Shown here in pieces: positions 52,899 through 62,942 of a stretch of 64,000 nucleotides of DNA; the first letter of the stretch is position 1, and each line of letters starts with the position of its first letter. The stretch lies in NCBI RefSeq assembly GCF_030161635.1, contig NZ_BSUO01000001.1, positions 248,001 through 312,000 on the forward strand, written 5' to 3'. The stretch is from Mobilicoccus caccae. Lineage in GTDB: Bacteria; Actinomycetota; Actinomycetes; Actinomycetales; Dermatophilaceae. A program made the translations under genes and the position numbers. Below the pieces are notes generated by a model. It was given only the letters and a program-made list of their open reading frames with translations, had not been told where the DNA came from and did not search any database.

Positions 52899-53684
52899 AT
52901 GACCACACCTGTCGGTTCGACGACCAACAGCACTCCGCCCCCGCCCCCGGCACCGACCAACACGGTCAAGCAGCCGGACGGGTCGACGTTCGAGCTGCCC
53001 ATCCCCACGGCGACCTGGGACCCGGCGACCAACTCGTGGCGGTCGAACGTCACCGAAGAGGTCACCAAGCAGGCCCAGCAGATCAACCGCAAGTACGGCC
53101 AGGCTCTCGACGCCGACGACTTCATGAAGTTGCTCGTCGCGCAGATGCGCTACCAGGACCCGAGCAAGCCCGCCGACACCACGGCGATGATGCAGCAGAC
53201 CGCCTCGATGGCGATGCTCGAGCGCGTCAACGAGATGACGACCTCGGCCAACGCCATGGCGGAGGCCGCGAAGGACCTCAAGGCCAGCAACAACGAACTC
53301 ATGGCCTACTACGCCGGACAGCGCGTGGAGCAGCGAATGGCCACGGCTGTCGGGATGATCGGCGCCACCATCACCTATGCCGACCCGGCCGATGCGTCCA
53401 AGACGCTCGAAGGACTCGTCGAATCCGTCAAGTTCTCCGACGCCGGGCCGATTCTCTTCGTGAGTGGTACGGACGTTCCGCTCGGATCGGTCAAGTCGGT
53501 GAAGTCACCGGCCACAGCCGCACCGGACGCCACGCCTGCGACCAGCGACACGAACACGGGTTCGGCTCCCTCCACCGCACCCACCACGGACACCACCGGT
53601 GCACCCACCGGCACAGCCACGGACGGCACCCCGGGTAGTGACACCACTGCCGACAGCACCGGAAGCACCGGTACCCCTGCCTAA
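52899..53684 (+). CDS. flgD: Hook-capping protein FlgD
   Basis: The protein has 261 residues. The FlgD signature is DADDFMKLLVAQMRYQDPSK, then MMQQTASMAMLERVNEMTTS and YYAGQRVEQRMATAVGMIGA. The C-terminal 60 residues are a Thr/Ser/Gly/Ala tail. It caps the growing hook. ATG 52899 follows GAGGAGG. Confidence 0.92.
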   Translation: MTTPVGSTTNSTPPPPPAPTNTVKQPDGSTFELPIPTATWDPATNSWRSNVTEEVTKQAQQINRKYGQALDADDFMKLLVAQMRYQDPSKPADTTAMMQQTASMAMLERVNEMTTSANAMAEAAKDLKASNNELMAYYAGQRVEQRMATAVGMIGATITYADPADASKTLEGLVESVKFSDAGPILFVSGTDVPLGSVKSVKSPATAAPDATPATSDTNTGSAPSTAPTTDTTGAPTGTATDGTPGSDTTADSTGSTGTPA

Positions 53685-53723
53685 GACACCTCGGGCCATC
53701 GCCCGAGAAGGAGGACTTCTCTC

Positions 53724-54572
53724 ATGATCCGTTCCATGTGGTCGGCCGTCTCCGGTCTGCGTAACCACCAGATCTACCTCGACGTGACCGGTAACAACAT
53801 CGCGAACGTCAACACCCACGGGTACAAGTACTCCCGCGCCGTCTTCGAGGACAGCCTCAACCAGGTCGTGCGCAACGCGGCAGGGCCGGACACCGCCAAT
53901 GGCTCCGGTGGTCTCAACCCCACCCAGATCGGTCTCGGCGTTCGCCTCGGACAGATCTCCGGCAACTTCACTCAGGGTGGTCTGCAGGTCACCAACGTGC
54001 CGACCGACATCGCCATTCAGGGCGACGGATTCTTCACGGTGCGCAAGGGCGAGACCGAGTACTTCACGCGCAACGGTGCCTTCAGCCTCGACAAGGATGG
54101 CAACCTGACCACGTCCGACGGCAGCTTCGTCCTCGGCATCATGGGCGACGGTGACATCACAGCCGGGGGCGAACCGGATGACCTGGCGCCGATTCAGATC
54201 AGCACGAAGGATTGGCAGAACTTCCAGATCTCGCCCAATGGCAAGATCATGGGTCAGGCAGTCGGGGAGGAAGCGCTCACCCAGATCGGTCAGATCGGTC
54301 TCGTCAAGTTCAACAACCCCGCCGGTCTCGATCGCGTGGGTGGAACGATGTTCCGGCAGACGCTTAACTCCGGTGACCCGCTGGTGTACGCCCCGAACGA
54401 CGCCGACAACGGCATGGGCTTCGTCACCGCCGGCACCCTCGAACTCTCCAACGTCGACCTGGCCGGTGAGTTCACCAACCTGATCATGGCCCAGCGTGGT
54501 TTCCAGGCGAACTCGAAGGTCGTCACGGCCTCCGACGAGGTGCTCAACGACCTCATCAACATGAAGCGCTGA
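53724..54572 (+). CDS. flgE: Flagellar hook/rod protein (FlgE/FlgG family)
   Basis: The protein has 282 residues. MIRSMWSAVSGLRNHQIYLD, VTGNNIANVNTHGYKYSRAV, IQGDGFFTVRKGETEYFTRN and the end LTNLIMAQRGFQANSKVVTA, SDEVLNDLIN are the family N- and C-domains. It follows flgD, the position of the hook protein, but its length and body are closer to FlgG. Strong ribosome-binding site GAAGGAGGA. Confidence 0.82.
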   Translation: MIRSMWSAVSGLRNHQIYLDVTGNNIANVNTHGYKYSRAVFEDSLNQVVRNAAGPDTANGSGGLNPTQIGLGVRLGQISGNFTQGGLQVTNVPTDIAIQGDGFFTVRKGETEYFTRNGAFSLDKDGNLTTSDGSFVLGIMGDGDITAGGEPDDLAPIQISTKDWQNFQISPNGKIMGQAVGEEALTQIGQIGLVKFNNPAGLDRVGGTMFRQTLNSGDPLVYAPNDADNGMGFVTAGTLELSNVDLAGEFTNLIMAQRGFQANSKVVTASDEVLNDLINMKR

Positions 54573-54652
54573 TCCGGCTCTTAGTTCTTCGCCGGTCGCA
54601 TCAGACCCTGTGTCGACGCTGTCACGTCGACTCGACCGCTTCGGTGGTCACC

Positions 54653-54684
54653 GGCCGGCGCGCCTTCTTCCGGGCGCGCCGGCC
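54653..54684 (+). terminator. Perfect 12-bp hairpin between the two hook/rod genes
   Basis: GGCCGGCGCGCC and GGCGCGCCGGCC flank TTCTTCCG. It could act as an attenuator or mRNA end. The 144-bp gap is the longest between structural genes in this operon. Confidence 0.6.
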
Positions 54685-54716
54685 GCTCTCGTCCGTCTCT
54701 GCCATAAGGACCCTGC

Positions 54717-55518
54717 ATGTTCCGTGCCGCCGACTCCGCGATCGCCGGGATGCGTCAGCATCAGATCTTCCTCGACGTCACCGGTAACAACATCGCGAAC
54801 GTCAACACCGACGGGTACAAGGTCAACCGGGCGATGTTCGAGGACACGTTGTCCAAGATCGCCCGGGCCAACGACATGGCGCCGCCGCAGCCGAACGGGG
54901 CCATCAACCCCGCGATGCTCGGTCTGGGTGTCGGGACGCGAGCCATCTACGGCGAGTTCCACCAGGGCGCATTCATCACGACGAACAAGCCGACCGATCT
55001 CGGCATCGGCGGCGCCGGCTACTTCGTCCTCCAGGGGGCGGGGGCGCACCTACACCCGCAACGGCAGCTTCTCGCTCGACCCCACGGGTGTCCTGCGGGC
55101 CGGCGACGGCAAGGCGGTGCTCGGCGTCGACAACCGACCCATCCGCATCCCCGACGCCTCCACCACGCCCGCGAGCTACTCGATCGGTCCGAGCGGCCGG
55201 GTGACCGCGCGGGGTGCGAACGGCGAGGAGGTCGTGCTCGGCACGATCCAGATCGCCCGCTTCACCAACGACGCAGGTCTGTTCCGCATCGGCAACACCG
55301 AGTTCCGCGAGACGGAGGCCTCCGGCGCCCCCATCGCCGGCACGGGCGGCACCGACGGCCGCGGCTCGATCTACTCCGGCGTCGTCGAGGCGAGCAACAC
55401 CGACATGGGCCGCGAACTCACCAACCTCATCCTGGCCCAGCGCGGATTCGCCGCCAGCTCCAAGGTGCTCTCGACGATGGACGAGCTCGCCGACTCGGTG
55501 AACCAGATCCGCCGCTAA
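54717..55518 (+). CDS. flgG: Second flagellar hook/rod protein (FlgG/FlgF-like), frameshifted as sequenced
   Basis: About 266 residues, a paralogue of its upstream neighbour: AGMRQHQIFLDVTGNNIANV, GIGGAGYFVLQ, YTRNGSFSLDPTGVLRAGDG and LTNLILAQRGFAASSKVLST. The frame changes in the G-run at 55034-55044; here an extra base (or two missing) explains it. It ends the flagellar operon in this window. Whether it is FlgG (distal rod) or FlgF is not decided. Confidence 0.8.
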
Positions 55519-55526
55519 ACCCACCT

Positions 55527-55590
55527 GAAACAGCAGGTGAGGTGTGAAACAGTCGCGCACGCGCCGCTGTTTCACCCTCACCTGCTGTCT
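55527..55590. repeat. Long hairpin with doubled GAAACAG motif
   Basis: GAAACAGCAGGTGAGG..GTGAAACAG pairs with CTGTTTCAC..CCTCACCTGCTGTCT. Same layout and similar words as the element at 9070-9136. It lies between convergent flgG-like and rhodanese genes. Confidence 0.6.
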
Positions 55591-55612
55591 GAGGACGCGT
55601 GGGTGCCGGTCG

Positions 55613-56053
55613 TCAGCGCCGGATGTCGGGTGGATCGGTGGTGACGGGGAGCCCGTCCGCGACCCACGCCTCGAATCCACCGATGACGTCTGTGGCTCGG
55701 TGCAGCCCCATCTGCCGCAGGTTCCAGGCGGCCAACGAGGACGAATACCCGTGCCGACACACCAGCACGTATCGGGTGTCCCACCTCCTCGCCTCGGGGA
55801 TGCGGTAGGCGAAGGTCGGGTCCAACCGCCAGGGCAGTACGGTCAGATCGATGACGAGCGCGTCGGGGATCTCGGCGGTCCTCGCCCGCTGCGCGTCCGT
55901 GCGCACGTCGACGATGACGGCTTCCCGTGATCGTTCCTCCCACGCCTGCGCGGGAGTGAGCCGATCCAGCCCGGCCCGTGCCCTCGCCAGCAGACCCATC
56001 GACCCGGACACAGCGGCGGAGTCCTGCACCGACACGACCTCGTGCAGCGCCAT
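55613..56053 (-). CDS. Rhodanese-like sulfurtransferase domain protein
   Basis: The protein has 146 residues. One rhodanese domain with the active-site Cys loop VLVCRHGYSSSLAAWNL, VIVDVRTDAQRARTAEIPDA and DVIGGFEAWVADGLPV. It may move sulfur or act as a regulatory domain. ATG 56053 is chosen; a GTG a little upstream is possible. Confidence 0.85.
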   Translation of the reverse strand: MALHEVVSVQDSAAVSGSMGLLARARAGLDRLTPAQAWEERSREAVIVDVRTDAQRARTAEIPDALVIDLTVLPWRLDPTFAYRIPEARRWDTRYVLVCRHGYSSSLAAWNLRQMGLHRATDVIGGFEAWVADGLPVTTDPPDIRR

Positions 56054-56173
56054 GGGCGCCCTGCGTCGTTCCGTCACAGGCCCGACGATAGGCGCGACGT
56101 CCGCCACCGAGGTCCACGCCTCGCGGACCGCACAGCAGCAGACACCCGTCCCCGAGCGGTGAGTGGGACGACA

Positions 56174-56204
56174 ACGGCTCCTGACCATACTGGTCAGGAG
56201 CCGT
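56174..56204 (-). terminator. Terminator of tRNA-Pro
   Basis: ACGGCTCCTGACCA pairs with TGGTCAGGAGCCGT around TAC, just past the tRNA 3' end. Confidence 0.7.
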
Positions 56205-56212
56205 GTGTCGAT

Positions 56213-56289
<77 letters not shown>

Positions 56290-56337
56290 GTGCTCGCGTG
56301 CGAGCGACCGCCTTACCTTAGCCGACGCGAGGCTCGA

Positions 56338-57287
56338 TCACCGAATCGACTCGGGTGCCGGGCTCGGGCGCGGGACCAGCGTGAGAAGGGTCGCCTCCGG
56401 GCGGCAGCAGAACCGGATCGGCGCGTACGGCGAGGTGCCCAGACCGGCGGAGACGTGCATCCACGCGGCGTCCGGCGGCGCCTGCTCCGAGGGGATGCCG
56501 CCCGCACCCGGCCACCAGCGCGATACACCCTTGACGCGCTTGGTGTCGAGGTCGCAGTTGGTCACCAGTGCACCGTAGAACGGCACCGCGAGCTGCCCGC
56601 CGTGCGTGTGGCCGGCGATGACCAACCCAGCCCCGTCGGTCGTCATCGCATCGAGCGTGCGCGTGTACGGCGCGTGCACGATGCCGACGGTCAGATCGGC
56701 GCTCGGGTCAGCGGGCCCGGCCACGTCCTCGTACCGGTCGTACCCCAGGTGCGGGTCGTCGACGCCCACCAGCTCCAGATCGAGCCCGCCCACGGCCATG
56801 CGGCCACGCGTGTTGGTGAGGTCCGTCCACCCGGCCCCGGACAACTCCGCGACGAGCACGTCGGTCGGCAGCCGCGGCGTCTTCGGCTTGGCCTTCTTGC
56901 GCAGCAGGTAGTCGACCGGGTTCTTGCGCCCCGGAGCGAAGTAGTCGTTCGACCCCAGCACGAACGCCCCCGGCAGGCCCGGAACGGCTCGAGCGCCGTC
57001 ATCAGCGGCTCGATCGACTGCGGGTGGGCGATGTTGTCGCCCGTGTTGACCACGGCGTCGGGCTCGAGCTCGGCGAGAGCGGAGATCCATGCCAGCTTGC
57101 GCTTCTGCGACGGCATGAGGTGGATGTCCGACAGGTGCAGGATGTCGACCGCGCGGCTGCCCTCGGGCAACACCGGCAGCACGAAGCGGCGCAGGGTGAA
57201 GGCGTTGCGTTCGATGAGCGAGCCGTACGCGACGGCCCCCGCACCGGCCAGGCCGGTGCCGAGAACGGCTTTCGTGAGCGTGTTCAT
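56338..57287 (-). CDS. Metallophosphoesterase (Rv3683-like), frameshifted as sequenced
   Basis: About 316 residues. An N-terminal membrane or signal segment (AVLGTGLAGAGAVAYGSLI) precedes ILHLSDIHLMPSQKR (D-x-H), VVNTGDNIAHP (GD), VLGSNDYFAP (variant of GNHD) and LVIAGHTHGGQLAVP (GHxH). The frame breaks at the G3 run near 56983-56986; one base restores it. It follows the PBP gene as in Mycobacterium (ponA2-Rv3683). A cell-envelope phosphoesterase is likely. Confidence 0.87.
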
Positions 57288-57353
57288 CGAGGCCAGTGTT
57301 GCAGAAAGTGCTCGGGCCCCCTCCGAGCGGAGGAGGCCCGACGCATCCAACAC

Positions 57354-59636
57354 TCAGTTCTGACTGCGCCCGCTCGACAAGGTGAGGCGGATCGTCGACC
57401 CCTCGTCGGTCTCCTCACCGGCGCCCGGAGACATCTCGGCGACACGGCCACGCTGGACGTCGGAGGAGGAGACCCGCTCATCGGCGATCTCGACCTCGAA
57501 GCCCGCCTGCTCGAGACGGTTGGTGGCACTCTGGCGCCCACGCCCGACGACGTTGGGCACCCGCACCTGCTTGGCCTCGCTCTGCTCGGAGTCCGAATCG
57601 TCGCCGCCGGTGAGGCGGAACCGCTCGGCCTTCATGCCCTTGCTCGCCTCGCCCATGATGCGGGCGAACAGGGGAGCGGCGACCGTGCCGCCGTAAGCGC
57701 CCACCGACCGCTGCGTGTAGGGGGTGCCGTACCAGACGGCCGTCGACAGCTGCGGCGTGTAGCCCGCGAACCAGGTCTCCGTGCTGTTGTCGGCCGTACC
57801 CGTCTTACCGGCCACCTGACGCCCGGAGAGCGCGGCGCGCTTGCCCGTGCCGTCGGTAACGACGCCCTGCAGGATGCGGGTCGCGTCGTAGGCGACCTTG
57901 GGCTCGATCGCCCGGCGGCACTTGTTCTCGCCGATGGGGAGCTTGGTGCCGTCGAAGGCCTCGACCTTCTCGACCGGTCGCGGCTCGCAGTACATGCCAC
58001 CGGCGGCGAGCGTGGCGTAGGAGGCCGCCAGCGTGAGCGGGGAGGCGTTGTCGGCGCCGAGGATGGTCGCCGCCAGACCGCCCGAGCCGTACTCCTTGCC
58101 GTCGGCACGGGTCATGCCCATCCGGCGCATGACGTCACGCTGCGGGCAGACACCGGTCTCTGTGGCGAGCTGGGCGAACGCGGTGTTGATCGACATGACC
58201 GTGGCCTCGCGCAGCGTGGTCATGCCGTGCTCCTCGCCCTCGGCGTTGTACGGCGAGAACGACCTGTCGGTGTAGCCGCACTGCTCACCCTTGAACGCCG
58301 AGCCGGGGAAGGTGGTGCCGTCGACCGGGGCGTAGAAGCGGGAGCCGGCCGTCATGCCCTGTTCGAGAGCGGTGACGACGGCGAACATCTTGGCGGTCGA
58401 CCCGATCTGGAACCCGGCGGAGGCGCCGTACTTGTTGTCGACGGCCCAGTTGAGGCTCGTCTTGCCCGGGCCGCCCTCCAGCGCCCACTCGGTGTTCTGC
58501 CCGATGGACAGCACCCGGCCGGTGCCCGGCTCGACGACGGCGGCCGCCGCACCCCGCTGGCTCGCGTTGGTCGGAGGCACGCGATCGGCCAGCACCTTGG
58601 TCGTGTACTCCGTCAGCTTGGGGTCGAACGTCGTGTGCACGTTGAGCCCGCCGTAGTAGAGACGCTTGCGGCGCTCTTCGGGGGTGTTGCCGAGCGCCGG
58701 CTGCTCCATCAACCACTTGACGACGTAGTCGCACACGTAGGTGTTGGTGGCGGCGGGGCAGGACGGCTTGGTCTGCGTGACCTTGAGCGAGAGGGCCGAC
58801 TTCTTGGCACCGTTCATGCGCCGCGTGCTGATCATGCCCTGCTGCCGCATGGCGTCGAGCACGTCGTTGCGGCGCTCGATGGCCCGCTCGGGGTTGTTGA
58901 TGGGGTCGGCCGTGCCCGGGTTCTGGGCCAGACCGGCGATGAGCGCCGCCTGGGGCAGCGAGAGCTCGGCTGCGGTGGTGTCGAAGTACCGCCGCGCGGC
59001 AGCCTCGACCCCGTAGGCGTTGGCGCCGTAGTACACGATGTTGAGGTAGCCCTCGAGGATCTGCTCCTTGCTGCGCCGCTGCTCCATCGAGATGGCGTAC
59101 TTCATCTCCTGGATCTTGCGGACGATGCCGGGGATGCCGCTGCGGGCCTGAGCGGCCTCCGCCGCGTCCTCGTTGCCCTTCTGACGAGCCGTCGCGATGA
59201 GCAACTGCCGCACGTACTGCTGGGTGAGCGTCGAGGCGCCCTGGGTCTCACCACCCGCGGTGGACACGAGGGCGCGCACGAGCCCACGACCATCAACGCC
59301 GCCGTGCTCGTAGAACCGGCGGTCCTCGATGGCCACCTGCGCATCGAGCATGACCGGGGCGATCTTGTCGATGGGCACGACCAGGCGGTTCTCGTCGTAC
59401 AGCGTGGCGATGACCGAGCCGTCCTTGGCGAGGATGCGCGACTGCTGCGCCATGGGCGAGGCCGTGAACTGCGCCGGCAGCGCGTCGAACGCCGTGACCA
59501 CCGACTTGGCCGTCATCCCTCCCGCGCCGACGATCGGCATGATCACACCTGCGGCCAATAGCCCGAGCACGGTGGATGCCGCGACGAACGCTCCGAGAAG
59601 TCCAGCGACCGCGGTCGCTCCCTGACGCCGTTCCAT
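57354..59636 (-). CDS. ponA2: Class A penicillin-binding protein with PASTA domain (PonA2-like)
   Basis: The protein has 760 residues. TM at about 10-35. Glycosyltransferase 51 shows AIEDRRFYEHGGVDGRGLVR and GASTLTQQYVRQLL. The transpeptidase has SxxK (IGSTAKMF), SxN (MSINTAFA) and KTG (AGKTGTADNS). A C-terminal PASTA domain begins VRVPNVVGRGRQSATNRLEQ. It polymerises and cross-links peptidoglycan. The PASTA and the whiB4/ArsA neighbourhood match PonA2 of M. tuberculosis. Confidence 0.93.
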   Translation of the reverse strand: MERRQGATAVAGLLGAFVAASTVLGLLAAGVIMPIVGAGGMTAKSVVTAFDALPAQFTASPMAQQSRILAKDGSVIATLYDENRLVVPIDKIAPVMLDAQVAIEDRRFYEHGGVDGRGLVRALVSTAGGETQGASTLTQQYVRQLLIATARQKGNEDAAEAAQARSGIPGIVRKIQEMKYAISMEQRRSKEQILEGYLNIVYYGANAYGVEAAARRYFDTTAAELSLPQAALIAGLAQNPGTADPINNPERAIERRNDVLDAMRQQGMISTRRMNGAKKSALSLKVTQTKPSCPAATNTYVCDYVVKWLMEQPALGNTPEERRKRLYYGGLNVHTTFDPKLTEYTTKVLADRVPPTNASQRGAAAAVVEPGTGRVLSIGQNTEWALEGGPGKTSLNWAVDNKYGASAGFQIGSTAKMFAVVTALEQGMTAGSRFYAPVDGTTFPGSAFKGEQCGYTDRSFSPYNAEGEEHGMTTLREATVMSINTAFAQLATETGVCPQRDVMRRMGMTRADGKEYGSGGLAATILGADNASPLTLAASYATLAAGGMYCEPRPVEKVEAFDGTKLPIGENKCRRAIEPKVAYDATRILQGVVTDGTGKRAALSGRQVAGKTGTADNSTETWFAGYTPQLSTAVWYGTPYTQRSVGAYGGTVAAPLFARIMGEASKGMKAERFRLTGGDDSDSEQSEAKQVRVPNVVGRGRQSATNRLEQAGFEVEIADERVSSSDVQRGRVAEMSPGAGEETDEGSTIRLTLSSGRSQN

Positions 59637-59908
59637 GAGTCCAGCGTAAACGGCATCACTGACAACGGTTCACGGCGCTCGACCCGTGTCGGCCGCGCCT
59701 CAGGCGCGCTCGGGGGTCTGAAGGGCGTCCGAAACCGCAGGTGATCCCACGGGTCTAGTCACTTCGGACTACGTCGAACCATCCTCCCGGGGGATCGCGC
59801 CGGAGCCCCCGGCTTCCTAACGTTGGAGTAACGAGCCATCGCTCGTCAGCCGCTCACGCGGCCACGTGCATGCGCCACACCGTTGGTCGCCGACACAGAG
59901 GACGGGGA

Positions 59909-60226
59909 ATGACGATCACATCAACGCCGATGCGGCGTCGTCAGTCGGACTGGGTGGAGGACTGGACTCCACTCGCGAGTTGCCGGGCCTCCACACCGGA
60001 TGAGCTGTTCGTCCAGGGGGCTGCGCAACAGCAGGCCAAGAAGATCTGCCTACGCTGCCCGGTCGTGGCCGAGTGCCTCGCCGACGCGTTGGACCACCGG
60101 GCCGAGTTCGGCGTCTGGGGTGGCATGACCGAGCGCGAGCGCCGCGCCATCCTGCGTCGGCACCCCGGAGTCACCTCCTGGCGCGACCTCTTCCAGCGCG
60201 CACGCGCCGAGGACGAGACGGACTGA
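59909..60226 (+). CDS. whiB4: WhiB-family iron-sulfur regulator (WhiB4-like)
   Basis: The protein has 105 residues. Four Fe-S cysteines: Cys25 (LASCRAS), Cys47 and Cys50 (ICLRCPV) and Cys56 (AECLADAL). The turn GVWGGMTERERRAILRR follows. Position between ponA2 and the ArsA pair, in opposite orientation, as in M. tuberculosis, supports WhiB4. ATG 59909 follows GACGGGG. It may sense redox or NO. Confidence 0.9.
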   Translation: MTITSTPMRRRQSDWVEDWTPLASCRASTPDELFVQGAAQQQAKKICLRCPVVAECLADALDHRAEFGVWGGMTERERRAILRRHPGVTSWRDLFQRARAEDETD

Positions 60227-60234
60227 CCTGACAC

Positions 60235-60290
60235 AGCCCCGGCGTCCGTAGGCCCGGATCCCATCGATCCGTGCTGCGACGACCGGGGCT
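60235..60290. terminator. Hairpin between convergent whiB4 and ArsA gene
   Basis: AGCCCCGG and CCGGGGCT flank an inner GGATCC-type stem. Confidence 0.4.
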
Positions 60291-61590
60291 CAGTCCTGCC
60301 CCGGAGCGGACGCTCGCGTGACGGAGGCTCGCTCGAGGGCCGCCTGCGCCTCGGCCCGCTCCCGAGACACGCGCGCCAGTTCCGTACCGATGCCGCGGAG
60401 CCCGTCGAGGTCGTGGACGTCGGTGGCGGCGATGGGCACCCGCACCAGAGGAACCGCAGGATGCCGCGCCGCGAAGTCGTTCGTGAGCCGTTCGTGCCTG
60501 CGCGCCTCGGCGGCGATGTCGGCGTGCACGTCCAGGAGTTCGGCGGCCGCCAGCAGGCGATCCCCGTCGTTCGAGGACTCCGCCCGCGCCCGCAGCTCCT
60601 CGGCCGCGGAGGTCGCCGAGTCCACCGACACCGCCGACGTGCGGGTGTGACGCACCCGGTTGACGACCACACCGGCCAGCGGCATCGCCTCGGCCACCAG
60701 CCGGTCGATGAAGTAGCCCGCCTCCCGCAGCGCATCCCGCTCGGGGAGGCCACGACGACGAACGCCGTCTCCGGGCGCTGGAGCAGCGAGAACGTCTGGT
60801 CGGCCCGCTCGCGGAACCCGCCGAACATCGTGTCCAGCGCCGCCACCAGGCCGCGGACGTCCTCCAGGGTGGACGCGCCGAGGAGCTTGGACAACACCCC
60901 CGACGCCATGCCGATGCCGACCCCGACGACCTTGGTGTAGGCGCGGCCGCCGGCCTTGGCGGGGGCCAGCAGCACCCGGATGAACCGGCCGTCGAGGAAG
61001 GAGCCCAGTCGCGTCGGTGAGTCGAGGAAGTCCAACGCCGAGCGCGAGGGCGGCGTGTCGACGACGACGAGATCCCAGCGTGGCCGACCGTCGGGCTCGG
61101 TGAAGGCGTGGAGTTGCCCGAGCTTCTCCATCGCCATGTACTCCTGGGTGCCGGCGAACGAGCTCGACAAGGCCTCGTAGAAGGGGTTGGCGAGGATCTG
61201 CGCCGCCTTCTCCGGGGTGGCGTGCGCCTGGACGACCTCGTCGAACGTGCGCTTCATGTCGAGCATCATGGCGTCGAGCCGGCCTCCGCGGGAGGCGTCG
61301 ATCCCCTCCACGGCGCGGGGGGTGTTGTCGAGTTCGGTCAGGCCGAGGGACTGCGCCAGCCGCCGGGCGGGGTCGATCGTCAGCACGACGACGCTGCGAC
61401 CCTGCTCGGCCGCGCGGACGGCGAGGGCCGCCGCGGTCGTCGTCTTGCCGACACCGCCGGAGCCGCAACAGACGATGATGTGGACGCCCTTGTCGCCGAG
61501 CAGCCCGTCGACCCCGAGCGCCGGCCGCGGCTCGGACTCCGAGAAGTGGGCCGCCTGGCGACGGCGGTGACGTGCGGGGGATTCGGTCAT
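60290..61590 (-). CDS. ArsA/GET3-family anion-transporting ATPase 2 (Rv3680-like), frameshifted as sequenced
   Basis: About 433 residues. Deviant Walker A is CGSGGVGKTTTAAALAVRA. VVLTIDPARRLAQSLGL and DLVVVDTPPSRSALDFLDSP are ArsA/GET3 motifs. The frame breaks at the C4 run (forward 60747-60750); one base restores ERDALREAGYFIDRLVAEAM to the stop at 60290. ATG 61590 overlaps the first ATPase's stop. M. tuberculosis has the pair Rv3679/Rv3680. The substrate is uncertain. Confidence 0.88.
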
Positions 61591-62616
61591 GACCACACCG
61601 CCTGTTCGGCCAGATGTTGGGCGAGGATGCGGATGCCTGCCGGGTCGGTGCCCTCGCCCACCTTGGGCAGGACGAGCAGGGGGACGCCGTGGCGGGCGAG
61701 GACGTCGAGGTGGACGTCCTCGAGCGCGAGGCGGTCGGCGTGATCGCGGGCCTGCTGCAGCAGGGCCGTGACGACCTCGGGCGATCCGTCCACCCGGGAC
61801 TCGGACAGCACACCGCCCAGCGCCGCGACGGACTCCTCGTCCTGCAGCGCCGGAAGGTCGGCGACGGTGGCCTCGGAGAGGATCTCCTCACGTGCCTGGT
61901 TGACGATGATCGCGCCGAGCGGGACCTGGATGCGCGCCAGGTCGGCGACGGCGTCGATCGTCTCCTGCACCGGCATGTCCTCGAGCAAGGTCGTGATGTG
62001 GACGACGCACGTGCCCGAGCGCAGCATGCGGGTGATCGAGTCGGCCTGGCCGCGGATCGGCCCCATCCTCGCCAGCTCCGCCACCTCGTCGTTGACGTTG
62101 AGGAAGTGGGCGACCCGGCCGGTGGGGAGCGTCGAGGACGACCGCGTCGTAGACCCACGGGGAGGTGCCCGCGCGCGTCGGACGCCCGCGCTCGGCCCGC
62201 CGGCGCACCGCCTCGTACACCTTGCCGATGAGCAGCACGTCGCGCACGCCCGGCGCGATGGTCGTGGCGAAGTCGATGGCGCCCATGCGTTCGAGCACGC
62301 CGCCGGCCCGCCCCAATTTGTAGAACATGCTGAGGTATTCGAGGAGCGCGGCCTTGGCGTCGACCGCCAGCCCCCAGATCTCACCACCGCCGGAGACCCG
62401 CAACACGAGCCGTTCGTCGTCCGCCAGGGGAGCGACGTCGAAGGCCTGGCTGATGCCCTGCCGCCCCTCGACCTCGGCGAGCAACACCTTGTGGCCGAGG
62501 CTCGCCAGCGTGAGGGCGAGCGCGGAGGCGACCGTCGTCTTACCGGTGCCGCCCTTGCCGGTGACGACGTGGAGACGCGCGCCCGGCCAGTCGGCGGCGT
62601 GCGGGGAGTCGGACAT
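61587..62616 (-). CDS. ArsA/GET3-family anion-transporting ATPase 1 (Rv3679-like), frameshifted as sequenced
   Basis: About 342 residues. Walker A is VVTGKGGTGKTTVASALALT. Then EGRQGISQAFDVAPL, AVVLDAP and, after a frame change at the C4 run (forward 62121-62124), TGRVAHFLNVNDEVAELA. The later part QETIDAVADLARIQVPLGAI runs to the stop at 61587. The change could be an extra base or two missing: the usual DAPPTGR motif favours two missing. ATG 62616 is divergent from the DUF4177 gene. It pairs with the next ATPase. Confidence 0.88.
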
Positions 62617-62692
62617 GGCTCAACTGTAGGGACGCCACCGCGGCCCGACACCCGGAGGAGGTTCGGGCAGTTCGCGAGGAGTGCTCGGGTTT

Positions 62693-62728
62693 CGCCGAGA
62701 CCGCCCGATATAGCCGGCGGTCTCGGCG
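62693..62728. repeat. GAGACCGCC hairpin, copy 2
   Basis: CGCCGAGACCGCC and GGCGGTCTCGGCG flank CGATATAGCC. The same arms as 30379-30414, here between divergent genes, so it is not simply a terminator. Confidence 0.6.
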
Positions 62729-62786
62729 AGGGGGTGTCCGCGGCGGGTGCCTTCCACCTCGGCGGGTCCGGTCTAGAGTCGGGGGC

Positions 62787-62942
62787 ATGACCACGTGGGA
62801 GTACGTCACCGTTCCGCTGATCGTCCACAACACCAAGGCGATCCTCGACAACTGGGGGTCCGACGGCTGGGAGCTCGTCCAGGTCGTCGTGATGCCCGAG
62901 GGCAACCTCGTCGCCTACCTCAAGCGCCCCCTGCAGTCCTGA
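62787..62942 (+). CDS. DUF4177 protein
   Basis: The protein has 51 residues. TWEYVTVPLIVHNTKAILDN and GWELVQVVVMPEGNLVAYLK match the small DUF4177 family, which lies beside Rv3679 and the RidA gene in actinobacteria. ATG 62787. Function unknown. Confidence 0.85.
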   Translation: MTTWEYVTVPLIVHNTKAILDNWGSDGWELVQVVVMPEGNLVAYLKRPLQS

